Of a stretch of 64,000 bases of DNA, positions 31,652 to 42,551 are shown in pieces. A model generated the notes under the pieces. The model saw only the letters and a list, made by a program, of their open reading frames with translations. It searched no databases and had not been told where the DNA came from. Origin of the DNA: an uncultured Atopobiaceae bacterium. Its GTDB lineage: Bacteria; Actinomycetota; Coriobacteriia; Coriobacteriales; Atopobiaceae. Position numbers and translations under genes: made by a program. The stretch spans positions 152,014 through 216,013 of the forward strand of contig CALUNW010000006.1 of assembly GCA_944322145.1 (NCBI GenBank), given 5' to 3'. The first letter of the stretch is position 1, and each line of letters opens with the position of its first letter.

Positions 31652-34411
31652 ATGAAGTCACTCGCCCACGATCAGGCGCAGAGCATCCTCTCCGCCATCC
31701 TTGCCAACCGCTCGGTCGTCATCCTCGCGTACGACCCCGTGGCGGACGTGCTCTACCGCTACGGCACCGATCTCTCCATCGCCGAGGAGATTCCCCGCTA
31801 TCGGGCGCATCTCACCAGCAAGTCGCCCATCCATCCCGACGACCGGCAGAAGCTCCGCGAGCTCTATCTGCAGTCGGAGGCGGGGCAGACCGAGGTCCGC
31901 CTGGTCATGGACGGCGCGGTCACGCGATGGAACGTCCAGACCCTCGCCACGAACGAGGCGGGCGAGAGCCGGCGGCGAACCTTCATCGCGCGCGACATCA
32001 CCCGCGAGAAGAACCGGGAGCGCGAGCTCGAGGAGCAGGCCACGCGCGACCCGCTCACGCTGCTCTACAACTATGCGCACGGGCGCGAGCTCGTGAACGA
32101 GTACCTTGAGACCAAGGACCCCTACACCACCTGCGGCATGATCGTGCTCGACATCGACTACTTCAAGTATGTCAACGACACGTTCGGGCACCTCTTTGGC
32201 GACCAGGTGCTCTGCGCGCTCGCCGACCTCCTGCGAGGGCTCTTCGGCGAGGATGACATCGTGATGCGCTTTGGCGGCGACGAGTTCACCGTCCTCATCA
32301 AGGACATCGGGCACGCGGACCTCATGCAGAAGGGCATGGAGCTCATCGAGGCCTGCCGGACGCTCTCCTTCGAGGGGAAGGACTACACGCTCACCTGCAG
32401 CGCAGGCATCTGCTTCCTTCCCGAGAACGAGAGCGGCTACACGTTTGACGAGCTCTTCGGCAATGCCGACTGGGCCCTCTACCGCGCCAAGGAGAACGGG
32501 CGCAACCAATACGTCTTCTGCGACCACCTGCGCCGGTTCGAGCAGAGCGTCGGCGACCTCCCCGCCGTCGGCGGCATCGAGGCGCGCTACCTCCTGAACG
32601 ACATCATCTCGACCGCCTTCGAGGTGTTCGACAAGTCGAGCAGCTTCCCCCTTGCGATCAACCAGCTCATGGAGATCATCGGGCGCCGCTTCCGCCTGGA
32701 CCGCATCACGGTGATTCGCACCGACATCCAGGCCCAGCAGACCGGCCGCCAGTATCAGTGGACGAGCGATTACGCGCCCGAGGTCCTCTCGACCGATGCG
32801 AGCTACACCCGCGAGGACTTCGTCACCCTCTTCAACAGCTATGACGAGTATCAGACCTGCGTGCTCCAGGCGGATGACATGGGCGCCTACTCGCCCGGCG
32901 GCGCGGCGCTGCTCATGCAGGGCGGCGCCAAGACGGTGCTCTACGCCGCCATGTACTGCGAGGGCAAGTACACGGGCGCGATCTCGTACGTCACCTGCCG
33001 AGAGAGGCGCTACTGGAGCAGGCAGAACCGCCGCGAGCTCGGCGAGGTCACCAAGATCATCTCCGCGCACCTCGCGCGCACCCTCGCCGTGGGACAGGAC
33101 GAGACGCACCTCATCATGTCCGAGTACGACCCGCTCACCGGCCTCACGTCCTTCTCGCAGTTCCGCGTAGAGCTCGAGCGTCTGGTGATCGGCGGGCATG
33201 CTCAGGACGGCTACCTGCTGTACATGGACTTCGCCGGGTTCAAGTTCTTCAACCAGCGATACGGCTACAGCGAGGGCGACCAGCTCCTCAAGGAGTTCAG
33301 CAACTTCGTTGCCAGCAGCTTCGGCCGCGAGGAGGGCGCGCTCTTCGCGCGCGTGGTCTCCGACCAGTTCCTGCTGTTCCTCCCACACGGGGGGCACGAG
33401 GACATCACCCGGGAGCTCGAGCGGCTGTGCCGCGACTTCATCGAGACCGAGGCCCTGCGCCGGAAGGGCGCGCGCCTGAGGATGCGCGTCGGCATCTACC
33501 AGATCGAGCCCGACTGCGTGGGGGCGTCGTACGCCATCGACGCCGCAAACTACGCGCGCATGCAGGTGTCCGGCAAGCCCGGTAGCACCTCCGGAACCGT
33601 CAGGGTCTTCGACGAGGCGCTCCGGGAGCGGCGCCGGCTGGAGAACACCGTCTACAACGAGCTCGGCGAGGCGCTCAACGACGAGAACTTCGTCGTCTAC
33701 CTGCAGCCGAAGGTGTCCCTTCGCACGGGCGAGGTCACGGGCGCCGAGGCGCTCGCGCGCTGGCAGACGCGCGACGGCGTGGTCCTGACGCCGGATCACT
33801 TCATACCCATCTGCGAGTCGAGCGAGATGATCAAGGAGCTCGACTACTACATCTTCGAGCGGGTTGCCGCCTTCATCGCCAAGAACGAGCGCCTCGGCAG
33901 GCGACAGGTGCCCATCTCCGTCAACGCGTCGATCCTGCACGCGATGGACGACCGCGCCGCGGAGCGCTACCGCGCCATCCTCGAGCGCTACGGGATCGAC
34001 GCGCGCTACACCGAGATCGAGCTCACCGAGACGGCCACGATACAGGAGTACGAGGAGGCCCGCCGCCTGTTTGGCAGGCTTCGCCAGATGGGGATCCGCA
34101 CCGCGATCGACGACTTTGGCGCCGGCTACTCCGTGCTGAACTCCATCATCGACATCCCGGTGGAGACCATGAAGCTCGATCGCGGCTTCATCAAGAACTG
34201 CACCTCGAGCGCACGCGAGATCAACTTCCTCAATAAGATCGTGCAGATGATTCAGGCGCTGGGATATCGCGTGGCATGCGAGGGCATCGAGACGGAGGAG
34301 CAGGCGCGCATCCTCCGCGACGCAGGCTGTGACGAGGCGCAGGGATATCTCTACTCTCAGCCGCTGCCCATCGAGGAGTACGAGCAGCTCGTCTATCCCA
34401 CGGACGCCTGA
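31652..34411 (+). CDS. Sensor protein with GGDEF, degenerate GGDEF and EAL domains
   Basis: 919 residues, no membrane segment. Order: PAS-like N terminus (1-115), GGDEF domain with an intact FGGDEF near residue 207, a GAF-like region (about 310-470), a second GGDEF-like domain whose motif is replaced by VVSDQF near 569, and an EAL domain from about 655 with EAL near 700, ELTET, DDFGAGYS, KLDRGFI, EGIETEEQ and QGYLYSQP all present. It may therefore both make and break cyclic di-GMP, with the second GGDEF as a regulatory site. The ATG at 31652 is 32 bases from the nearest GGAGGAGG, so translation initiation may be weak. Divergent from the TsaB-RimI-TsaD gene. Confidence 0.93.
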   Translation: MKSLAHDQAQSILSAILANRSVVILAYDPVADVLYRYGTDLSIAEEIPRYRAHLTSKSPIHPDDRQKLRELYLQSEAGQTEVRLVMDGAVTRWNVQTLATNEAGESRRRTFIARDITREKNRERELEEQATRDPLTLLYNYAHGRELVNEYLETKDPYTTCGMIVLDIDYFKYVNDTFGHLFGDQVLCALADLLRGLFGEDDIVMRFGGDEFTVLIKDIGHADLMQKGMELIEACRTLSFEGKDYTLTCSAGICFLPENESGYTFDELFGNADWALYRAKENGRNQYVFCDHLRRFEQSVGDLPAVGGIEARYLLNDIISTAFEVFDKSSSFPLAINQLMEIIGRRFRLDRITVIRTDIQAQQTGRQYQWTSDYAPEVLSTDASYTREDFVTLFNSYDEYQTCVLQADDMGAYSPGGAALLMQGGAKTVLYAAMYCEGKYTGAISYVTCRERRYWSRQNRRELGEVTKIISAHLARTLAVGQDETHLIMSEYDPLTGLTSFSQFRVELERLVIGGHAQDGYLLYMDFAGFKFFNQRYGYSEGDQLLKEFSNFVASSFGREEGALFARVVSDQFLLFLPHGGHEDITRELERLCRDFIETEALRRKGARLRMRVGIYQIEPDCVGASYAIDAANYARMQVSGKPGSTSGTVRVFDEALRERRRLENTVYNELGEALNDENFVVYLQPKVSLRTGEVTGAEALARWQTRDGVVLTPDHFIPICESSEMIKELDYYIFERVAAFIAKNERLGRRQVPISVNASILHAMDDRAAERYRAILERYGIDARYTEIELTETATIQEYEEARRLFGRLRQMGIRTAIDDFGAGYSVLNSIIDIPVETMKLDRGFIKNCTSSAREINFLNKIVQMIQALGYRVACEGIETEEQARILRDAGCDEAQGYLYSQPLPIEEYEQLVYPTDA

Positions 34412-34419
34412 GGCCGTGT

Positions 34420-34438
34420 GCGGGGCGGCAGGCCCCGC
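34420..34438. terminator. GC hairpin after the GGDEF/EAL gene
   Basis: GCGGGGC / GCCCCGC with a five-base loop, followed by repeated CCCCG but no T tract. Lies in the 46-base gap between convergent genes. Confidence 0.4.
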
Positions 34439-34457
34439 CCCGCCCCGCCCCGCAATG

Positions 34458-34886
34458 TCATGAATTGGCGGCGTGCTCCTCTGCTACGGCAGAGATCAGC
34501 CGAGCGAGCGGCCAGCTACGATTGACCTTGTTGAGCAGGGCCTTGGGGCCGACCACGCATCCCATCTCGCGGCTGCGGGCGAGAAAAACGTTGACCTGCG
34601 CGTCCGCCAGGCCGCACAGCAGGATGAATTCGTCACACGGCGGCACCGGGCCCTCGTAGGGCATCGGCGCAGGTCTGAACCCCGGAAGCCGGGCGAACGC
34701 GCCCGCCGGGTCACCTAGGCGTTCCGGAAGCGCCGTGCGCGCCACCACGCCCATGTCGCGCAGGAGGGAGCGCACCGCCTCGCCCTTCTCGGAAGAGGGG
34801 TCAAGCCCCCAGAGCACCGCGCACGGCACGGGCCCCGAGGGCTTGACCTTCTTGCGAGCAGCCTTTTTCTGTGGCTTGCCGGCCAT
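34458..34886 (-). CDS. DUF3783-domain protein
   Basis: 142 residues. A Lys-rich start ([16 protein letters not shown]) precedes two segments; the C-terminal one (EFILLCGLADAQVNVFLARS, VGPKALLNKVNRSWPLARLI) is the DUF3783 pattern found in anaerobic Firmicutes and Coriobacteria. Function is unknown; the basic tail could bind nucleic acid. The ATG overlaps the TAA of the rubrerythrin gene by one base (TAATG), so it is translationally coupled to it and may belong to the same stress operon. Confidence 0.75.
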   Translation of the reverse strand: MAGKPQKKAARKKVKPSGPVPCAVLWGLDPSSEKGEAVRSLLRDMGVVARTALPERLGDPAGAFARLPGFRPAPMPYEGPVPPCDEFILLCGLADAQVNVFLARSREMGCVVGPKALLNKVNRSWPLARLISAVAEEHAANS

Positions 34887-35470
34887 TAGCCGAAGTAGCG
34901 CTCGAGCAGGCCCTTGAGAGCCTTGCCGTGACGAGCCTCGTCACGGGCCATCTCGTGGACGGTGTCGTGGATGGCGTCGAGGTTGTTCTTCTTGGCGCAG
35001 GTGGCGAGCTCAGTCTTGCCCTGCGTGGCGCCGAACTCGCAGTCGACGCGCCAGGCGAGGTTGGCCTTGGTGGAGGCCTTCATGTTGGGCTCGAGCTCCT
35101 CGCCGAGCAGCTCGGCGAACTTGGAGGCGTGCTCGGCCTCCTCGTAGGCGGCCTTCTCCCAGTACAGGCCGATCTCGGGATAGCCCTCGCGGTGAGCGAT
35201 GCGGGCCATGCAGAGGTACATGCCGACCTCGGAGCACTCGCCGTTGAAGTTGGCCTTGAGCTGCTCGAGGATGTAGGCCTTGTCCTCGTCGGAGATGTCG
35301 GGGTTGTCCTTCACGGTCTTGCCGTAGATGCCGTACTCGTGCTCGGCGGCGAGCTTGAGCTCGCCCTCGACCTTCTCGAACTGGCTCGCGGGGGCCTTGC
35401 AGACCGGGCACTCCGCCGGCGGCTCCTCGCCCTCGTAGATGTAACCGCAGACCTTGCAAACCCACTTCAT
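34886..35470 (-). CDS. Reverse rubrerythrin (N-terminal rubredoxin, C-terminal diiron domain)
   Basis: 194 residues. The rubredoxin-like iron site is Cys5-x2-Cys8 and Cys21-x2-Cys24 at the N terminus, the reverse of classical rubrerythrin. The four-helix diiron domain carries Glu in [20 protein letters not shown] and DEARHGKAL. Such proteins are NADH-linked peroxidases with rubredoxin partners in anaerobes. GGAGG is upstream of the ATG at 35470. It lies 68 bases downstream of a PerR-like gene and may be controlled by it. Confidence 0.93.
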   Translation of the reverse strand: MKWVCKVCGYIYEGEEPPAECPVCKAPASQFEKVEGELKLAAEHEYGIYGKTVKDNPDISDEDKAYILEQLKANFNGECSEVGMYLCMARIAHREGYPEIGLYWEKAAYEEAEHASKFAELLGEELEPNMKASTKANLAWRVDCEFGATQGKTELATCAKKNNLDAIHDTVHEMARDEARHGKALKGLLERYFG

Positions 35471-35538
35471 GGCGTACCTCCTTGTTGTCGTCCTACGGCC
35501 GGGCTCCCTGCCCCGCCGCCCTCTCCTATGCACACGGC

Positions 35539-35937
35539 CTAGGCCGTAGTTGCCAAATCTTCCTGACACGCAGGGCAGATGCCGTCGAACTGCAGCGAGT
35601 GACTGGTTATCTGGTACCCAGATGCCCGTGCAGCCACCTCGTCAACGTCGCCCAGCACGGGAATCATCACGTCGTCGACACGACCGCAGCAGGTGCAGCG
35701 CACGTGATAATGCGCAAAGGTCTGATGGTCAAAGCGGTCGGCGCCGTTGTTGATCCTCACACGCCCGATCTTGCCCTCGTCGGAGAGCTTTCCCAGCGTG
35801 CGGTAGACGGTCGCGCGGCCGATGCTGGGATGCTCGACGTGGACCGCCTCGTAGACCTCATCGGCGGTGGGGTGGTTGGCCAGCCGGCGCAGCTCGTCTT
35901 CGATGATCGACCTTTGCACGGTGTTCCTGCTCGTCAT
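35539..35937 (-). CDS. PerR-like Fur-family regulator
   Basis: 132 residues. A winged helix ([29 protein letters not shown]) is followed by the metal-binding part [20 protein letters not shown]. Structural zinc is bound by Cys81-x2-Cys84 and Cys121-x2-Cys124. The HYH pattern and the neighbouring rubrerythrin favour a peroxide sensor (PerR) over Fur or Zur, by context. A perfect TTGAGA-n5-TCTCAA palindrome overlaps its own promoter. Confidence 0.9.
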   Translation of the reverse strand: MTSRNTVQRSIIEDELRRLANHPTADEVYEAVHVEHPSIGRATVYRTLGKLSDEGKIGRVRINNGADRFDHQTFAHYHVRCTCCGRVDDVMIPVLGDVDEVAARASGYQITSHSLQFDGICPACQEDLATTA

Positions 35938-35960
35938 GTCTCGCCCCCTCTCGTGCTGAG

Positions 35961-35991
35961 GGAACTATAGCATATTGAGACTGAATCTCAA
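35961..35991 (-). promoter_or_regulatory. Promoter and operator of the PerR-like gene
   Basis: TTGAGACTGAATCTCAA (35975-35991) is a perfect 6-5-6 palindrome. On the minus strand TTGAGA serves as a -35-like box, 16 bases before TATAGT. A protein bound to the palindrome would block this promoter, consistent with autoregulation. Confidence 0.55.
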
Positions 35992-36023
35992 ATGAGATTT
36001 TGTATTTCCACTCCCGTCGCCAG

Positions 36024-36113
36024 GAAATGTACGACCATCTCGCATCGACATGTCCTTATCGATAAATTAGTTATCGCTTTACCAAACACGCAGAGCACAA
36101 GGTCGTACATTTC
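36024..36113. repeat. 90-base element with terminal inverted repeats GAAATGTACGACC
   Basis: Arms GAAATGTACGACC (36024-36036) and GGTCGTACATTTC (36101-36113) are exact complements. The interior is AT-rich (CTTATCGATAAATTAGTTATCG) and unlike its surroundings. A diverged version of the same arms bounds 9301-9416. May be a small MITE-like element or a regulatory structure between the PerR promoter and tsaE. Confidence 0.55.
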
Positions 36114-36148
36114 TTGCGGTTAGGTATCTCACCGCGCAGCCCAGGCAC

Positions 36149-36628
36149 CTATAGTGCGGCCAGCAGCTCCTCGCCGCGGGCGTCATGGGCGACGAGACGG
36201 ACCTCGCGCGGGGGCTCCTCTCCGGGGGCGGCCTCATCGTCCAGGCGCGTCACGAAGACGTCGACGCGAGCGTCGCCGATCTCGTCGGCGAACTGCTCGC
36301 CCCACTCGATCGAGCAGACGCCGTCCGCGCCGAGCACGTCGAAGATGCCCGTGTCCTCGAGCTGGGCGGCGTCGTCGAGCCGATAGAGGTCGAAGTGATA
36401 GAGCGGCATGTCGGAGCCCTCGTACACCATCTCGATGGTGAACGTGGGACTCGTGACGTCGTCGGTCACCCCCATGCCCCCCGCGATGCCCTTGGTGAGC
36501 TGGGTCTTGCCAGCCCCGAGGTCGCCCGTCAGCACGAGCACGTCCCCCGGCGCCAGAAGGCGCCCGAGCCGCTCGCCGAGGGCAATGGTCTCCTCGCGCG
36601 AGCACGTCCTGAAGCTCTTCTCGCTCAT
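36149..36628 (-). CDS. tsaE: tRNA t6A biosynthesis ATPase TsaE
   Basis: 159 residues. P-loop GDLGAGKTQLTKGIA and SPTF, HFDLYRL, IEWGEQF are the family landmarks. It binds the TsaB-TsaD dimer and drives its cycling. The ATG at 36628 overlaps the TGA of the uracil-DNA glycosylase gene (ATGA). Last gene of the glmM-to-tsaE series. A 20-residue acidic insertion (DDEAAPGEEPP) near the C terminus is longer than usual. Confidence 0.94.
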   Translation of the reverse strand: MSEKSFRTCSREETIALGERLGRLLAPGDVLVLTGDLGAGKTQLTKGIAGGMGVTDDVTSPTFTIEMVYEGSDMPLYHFDLYRLDDAAQLEDTGIFDVLGADGVCSIEWGEQFADEIGDARVDVFVTRLDDEAAPGEEPPREVRLVAHDARGEELLAAL

Positions 36629-37242
36629 CGATCCCCCTCCGTCACGGGGTGCTCCGCAAGCCACGCGCCAACCATGCGCAGATCAGACTCGAGCAGCGGC
36701 TGCCAGTCAGAATGGTAGATGCAGGCAGCGGGGTGGAAGGTCGGGCAGACCACGAAGTGGCCCGTCTGATAGAGCTGGCCGCGCAGCGACGTCACGCCCT
36801 TATTGGTGCGCAGCACGAACTGCGAGGCAAAGTTGCCCAGGCACACGATGACGTCAGGCCAGATGGAGCGAATCTGCTCGCGCAGGAAGGGCGAGCAGGC
36901 CTCGATCTCCTCGGGCTTGGGGTTGCGGTTTCCAGGCGGACGGCACTTGACCACGTTGGCGATGTAGATCTCGTCGCGCGTGAGCCCCGCGCAGCCGAGA
37001 AGGGCGTCGAGCTTGTGGCCCGCGGCGCCCACGAACGGCTCGCCCTGGAGGTCCTCGTTGCGGCCGGGCCCCTCGCCCACGAACATCACGCGCGCATGGG
37101 GGTTGCCCACGCCGAAGACGAGGTTGGTGCGCGTGGAGCCGAGGGGGCACAGCTGGCAGTCGCCCATGAGGTCGCGAATCTCCTGCAGCGTGACCTCGCG
37201 CGGCCGCTGGTGCTCGTGGCCGGGAATGTGCATGACGGACAT
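36625..37242 (-). CDS. Uracil-DNA glycosylase, family 4-like (Fe-S)
   Basis: 205 residues. Cys29-x2-Cys32 (CQLCPLGSTRT) and two later cysteines (NVVKCRPPGNRNP, IEACSPFL) give the [4Fe-4S] site; GEGPGRNEDLQGEPFVG is the active-site motif (family 4 has GEAPG). PTFHPAACI is the second motif. It removes uracil from DNA, the first step in repair of deaminated cytosine. The start MSVMHIPGH is chosen because the conserved domain begins soon after; the open frame reaches 37341. It overlaps tsaE by four bases. Confidence 0.92.
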   Translation of the reverse strand: MSVMHIPGHEHQRPREVTLQEIRDLMGDCQLCPLGSTRTNLVFGVGNPHARVMFVGEGPGRNEDLQGEPFVGAAGHKLDALLGCAGLTRDEIYIANVVKCRPPGNRNPKPEEIEACSPFLREQIRSIWPDVIVCLGNFASQFVLRTNKGVTSLRGQLYQTGHFVVCPTFHPAACIYHSDWQPLLESDLRMVGAWLAEHPVTEGDR

Positions 37243-37291
37243 GAGGTCGAGCCCCCTTCTCTCCGCCGCCGTTCGGCGGCCGCCGGACCCG

Positions 37292-38452
37292 CTAGGTGTA
37301 GATCTTCTCAAGGCGCATCCCAAAGTCACAGACGACCTCATAGTTGATCGTGTTGCGCAGAGTGGCCATCTCGTCCGCGCCGATGGACTCGTTGCCGTCG
37401 GACCCGATGAGCGTCACGACGTCGCCGTACTCGACCGGGCGCGAGGGGCGATAGGCGCGGGCGCTGTTGACGTCCACCGCGAACATGAACTGGTCCATGC
37501 AGATGTTTCCCACCTGCCGGCAGCGCGCGCCGTCGACGAGCACGTCCATGTTGTTGGAGAGCTCACGGGCAAGGCCGTCGGCATAGCCGATGGGCACCGT
37601 GGCGACCTGAATGTTCTTCTTGGGGACGCGCCAGGTGAGGCCGTATCCCACGCCGTCTCCCACGTTGGGATAGATCACGCGCACGACGCGGCCGCGCACG
37701 CTCATGACGGGCTCCAACTCCATGCGCGTGCGCGTCGCATCGGCCGGATGGAGGCCATAAAGACCGATTCCGACGCGGCACATGTCAAAGTGGCACTCGG
37801 GATGGAGCACTGTGCCCGGCGTGTTGTCGCAGTGGACGAGGCCCGTGTCGAGCCCCGCCCCGCGCAGCGCCTCGACCGCCTCGCGGAAGCGGTTGAGCTG
37901 CAGGGCAAAGTCCCAGTCGTCGAGCACGTCGGCGGTGGCAAAGTGCGTGAAGGTGCCCGCGCACTCCAGGCCTCGATGGAAGTCTATGGTCCGACGAAGC
38001 TCGACGACGTCCTGCCGGCGCACCCCGATGCGCGTCATGCCCGTGTCGACGGCAAGATGGTAGCGGGCAATGCGATTGCGGGAGGCGGCGGCCTCCCCAA
38101 GGGCGAGGGCAAAGTCGGCGGTATAGACGGCCGGCATGAGGTCGTAGTCCACAAGCGTGCCGACGCAGTCAACGGGCGGCTCGGACAGCACGAGGATGGG
38201 CCACTCGATGCCCGCCTCGCGCAGCGCGACGCCCTCGGGCACCGTGGCGACCGCGAACTGGTTGGCCCCGGCGGCATGCATCGTCTTGGCACAGGGAACG
38301 GCGCCGTGGCCGTAGGCGTCCGCCTTTACCACGCACATCATCTGCGAACCGCGCCCGATCTGCTTCCGGAACGCCGCCGTGTTCCTCCGCAGCGCCGCGA
38401 GGTTCACCTCGACCCAGGACCAGCGGGTGGCGGGGCTCTGGACAGTGCTCAT
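37292..38452 (-). CDS. alr: Alanine racemase
   Basis: 386 residues. The PLP-binding Lys43 is in VVKADAYGHG, and the second catalytic base is the Tyr of GVGYGLTWR; CMDQFMFAVD is the other conserved block. It makes D-alanine for peptidoglycan. The ATG at 38452 has GGGGGAGGTT upstream. It follows the NAD(P)HX repair gene by 13 bases in the same direction, an order (acpS, nnr, alr, tsaE) often seen in Gram-positive genomes. Confidence 0.96.
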   Translation of the reverse strand: MSTVQSPATRWSWVEVNLAALRRNTAAFRKQIGRGSQMMCVVKADAYGHGAVPCAKTMHAAGANQFAVATVPEGVALREAGIEWPILVLSEPPVDCVGTLVDYDLMPAVYTADFALALGEAAASRNRIARYHLAVDTGMTRIGVRRQDVVELRRTIDFHRGLECAGTFTHFATADVLDDWDFALQLNRFREAVEALRGAGLDTGLVHCDNTPGTVLHPECHFDMCRVGIGLYGLHPADATRTRMELEPVMSVRGRVVRVIYPNVGDGVGYGLTWRVPKKNIQVATVPIGYADGLARELSNNMDVLVDGARCRQVGNICMDQFMFAVDVNSARAYRPSRPVEYGDVVTLIGSDGNESIGADEMATLRNTINYEVVCDFGMRLEKIYT

Positions 38453-38465
38453 GACGAACCTCCCC

Positions 38466-40079
38466 CTACGCGCGCTCGTCGGATTCCGGATACATCGCAT
38501 GCTCCTCGACGGCGTCCAGCGCAAGCCCGACGACGTCGATGAGATCGGTGGCCATGACGCCGCGCGTGCCCATGCGCTCCGCGGCGAGAGAACCCGCGTA
38601 CCCGTGGACCTCGCAGACGTAGGCGGCGAGAAGGGCCAGGTCGACCTCCTCGCCAGCGTGCTGGGCGAGCGCCGACGCCATCATGCCCGCGAGCACGTCC
38701 CCGGACCCCGCGGTCGCCAGCGATGCGGGACCGGGCTTGGGCAGCACGGCACGCTCGACGCTCACGCAGCCGGTCGCGGTGCCCTTGGTGGCGATGACGA
38801 GCTCGGAGCCGCCGTCTCCCCACACGATCTTGCGCGCCGCCTCGAGCTGGGCGACGAGCGAGTCCGGGGGGTTGTCCGGGCATCCCACGAGCCTGCCGAG
38901 CTCCTGGCGGTGCGGCGTGAGCACGAGCGGCGCGCTTCGACGCGTGACCTCAGGAAAGTCGGGAAGGGACCCGTCAGTGAGGCGCGAGAGGCAGTTGAGG
39001 CCGTCCGCGTCGATCACGAGAGGCGCGTCGGTCTCCAGCAGCGCCGAGACGATGGACGTGGTCCCGCCCGTGACGCGCATGCCGGGGCCCACGAGCACCG
39101 CCGAGGCGCGCTCGGCGAGCTTCGTCACGACGTCGCGGGCATCCGCGGAAATCGCGCCCTCCTCATCCTCGGGCAGCGGCACCACGGGAATCTCGAGCAG
39201 GTGGGACTGGGCGACAAACGCAACCGAGGCCGGGACGGCGAGCGTCACGTACCCGGCGCCCATGCGAGCCGTTGCGCGCGCAGCCATGATCGCGGCGCCC
39301 GGGAACCTCCTCGAGCCGCCCACCACGAGCACCGAGCCGCGGGAGAACTTGTCGACCGCCATCGTGGGGGTGGAGGCGACGTCCAGATAGTCGGCGAGGT
39401 CGGTGCGCCACGCAACGGGATCGGCGTCCACCACGAGGCGCTCGGTCTGCTCGGCGAGAGGGGCGACGACGATGGCGCCGCACACGTCACGGCCATCGTC
39501 GGCAAGGAGGCCCGGCTTGAGCGCGAGCATGGTCACGGTCATGTCGGCGACCACGCAGCTCTTCGACGCATGGCCGGTCTGAGCGGAGAGGCCGCTCGGC
39601 ACGTCCACGGACACCACCTGCGCGGCGCAGGCGTTCACACAGTCGATCCAGATGTCGAAGGGAGCGCGCACGTCCCCGTGAAAGCCGGTCCCCAGCATGC
39701 AGTCGAGCACGACGTCCGACGTGGCGAGTAGGTTCTCCAGCTCGTCGCGCGCCGGCCCCACCATGGGCTGGATGCCCGCGCGCACGGCGCTCTGCGCCAC
39801 CTGACGGGCGAGGTCGCCCGCGAGCTCGTCAGGATCGACCGGCGTCACCACGGTGACGTTCGCCCCGTGCGCGTGGAGCGCCTCGGCGGCGACCCAGCCG
39901 TCCCCGCCGTTGTTGCCGAGCCCCACGAGCACCACGACGTTGTCGACATTTCCGAGCTCGAGCACCTCCTGGGCGGCGGCGCATCCCGCCCGGTGCATGA
40001 GCTCGGACACGCTCACCCCCTCGCGGGTCAGGGCGACCTCGACGCACTTGACGTCCTCGATGTTGAGCACGGGCTGCAT
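38466..40079 (-). CDS. nnr: Bifunctional NAD(P)HX epimerase / ADP-dependent dehydratase
   Basis: 537 residues. The N-terminal YjeF_N domain (VLVGLGNNGGDGWVAAEAL, MLGTGFHGDV) epimerises damaged NAD(P)HX; the C-terminal ribokinase-like domain, from about 230, dehydrates the S form with ADP (VLVGPGM, LTPHRQELGRLVG, TAGSGDVLAGMMASAL). It repairs hydrated nicotinamide cofactors. Starts at the ATG 40079, three bases after the acpS stop. Confidence 0.95.
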   Translation of the reverse strand: MQPVLNIEDVKCVEVALTREGVSVSELMHRAGCAAAQEVLELGNVDNVVVLVGLGNNGGDGWVAAEALHAHGANVTVVTPVDPDELAGDLARQVAQSAVRAGIQPMVGPARDELENLLATSDVVLDCMLGTGFHGDVRAPFDIWIDCVNACAAQVVSVDVPSGLSAQTGHASKSCVVADMTVTMLALKPGLLADDGRDVCGAIVVAPLAEQTERLVVDADPVAWRTDLADYLDVASTPTMAVDKFSRGSVLVVGGSRRFPGAAIMAARATARMGAGYVTLAVPASVAFVAQSHLLEIPVVPLPEDEEGAISADARDVVTKLAERASAVLVGPGMRVTGGTTSIVSALLETDAPLVIDADGLNCLSRLTDGSLPDFPEVTRRSAPLVLTPHRQELGRLVGCPDNPPDSLVAQLEAARKIVWGDGGSELVIATKGTATGCVSVERAVLPKPGPASLATAGSGDVLAGMMASALAQHAGEEVDLALLAAYVCEVHGYAGSLAAERMGTRGVMATDLIDVVGLALDAVEEHAMYPESDERA

Positions 40080-40082
40080 GTC

Positions 40083-40622
40083 CTACTCCTTCGTAGCGTT
40101 CCTCTTGTCGCGACGCCCCTCCATGTCGGCCAGCGCCTCCTCCTGCACGCGCTCGAGCTCGTCAAGGACCGAGCGTGCCTCCTTGAACGACGTCGCAAGC
40201 GCCCGCGCCGCCTCGTCGCGAGCGGGCGGGGACGGGCGGACCTCGTCGGTCACGGCGATGGCATTGGCCACGGCGACGTCGCGCGTGTGCGAGATGGACA
40301 GGGCGATCTCGCGCACCCCGCGCTCGCGCGCCATCTCGGCGGCGCGGCCCGCGAGAACGGCGCGGGGCCGGCCCGAGTCGTCGCGCGCCACCGAGACGTC
40401 CCGAAGGCCGATGCCCTCCGAGAACCCGGTGCCGAGCGCCTTGAGAACGGCCTCTCGGGCAGCGAAGCGCGCGGCGTAGTGCTCCGCGGGACGCGCGCTC
40501 TTCTCGCAATACGCGCGCTCCTCGTCGGTGAACACGCGCACGACGAAGTTTGGCCTTCTGGCCATGACGCGCTCCATGCGCTCAATCTCGAGCATGTCGA
40601 CGCCGACGCCCGCCGTAGCCAT
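40083..40622 (-). CDS. acpS: Holo-[acyl-carrier-protein] synthase
   Basis: 179 residues. VGVDMLEIERMERV with the metal-binding Asp and RFAAREAVLKALGTG with Glu and the CoA-binding Lys are intact; SISHTRDVAVANAIA ends the core. It adds the 4'-phosphopantetheine arm to acyl carrier protein. About 55 extra C-terminal residues form a charged, probably coiled-coil tail (ARSVLDELERVQEEALADME) not found in the usual 120-residue enzyme. The ATG at 40622 is two bases past the glmS stop. Confidence 0.93.
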   Translation of the reverse strand: MATAGVGVDMLEIERMERVMARRPNFVVRVFTDEERAYCEKSARPAEHYAARFAAREAVLKALGTGFSEGIGLRDVSVARDDSGRPRAVLAGRAAEMARERGVREIALSISHTRDVAVANAIAVTDEVRPSPPARDEAARALATSFKEARSVLDELERVQEEALADMEGRRDKRNATKE

Positions 40623-40624
40623 CG

Positions 40625-42475
<1,851 letters not shown>

Positions 42476-42551
42476 GCGGAGCCTCCTCGTGTCTGCGTCT
42501 GGGGCACGTCACGACTCTAGCAGCCCGACGGGCGGCGCGGCGTTGCCCTAC

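Noticed and set aside
42476..42551. glmS ribozyme
   Set aside because: The gap before glmS is only 76 bases and shows no double-pseudoknot elements.
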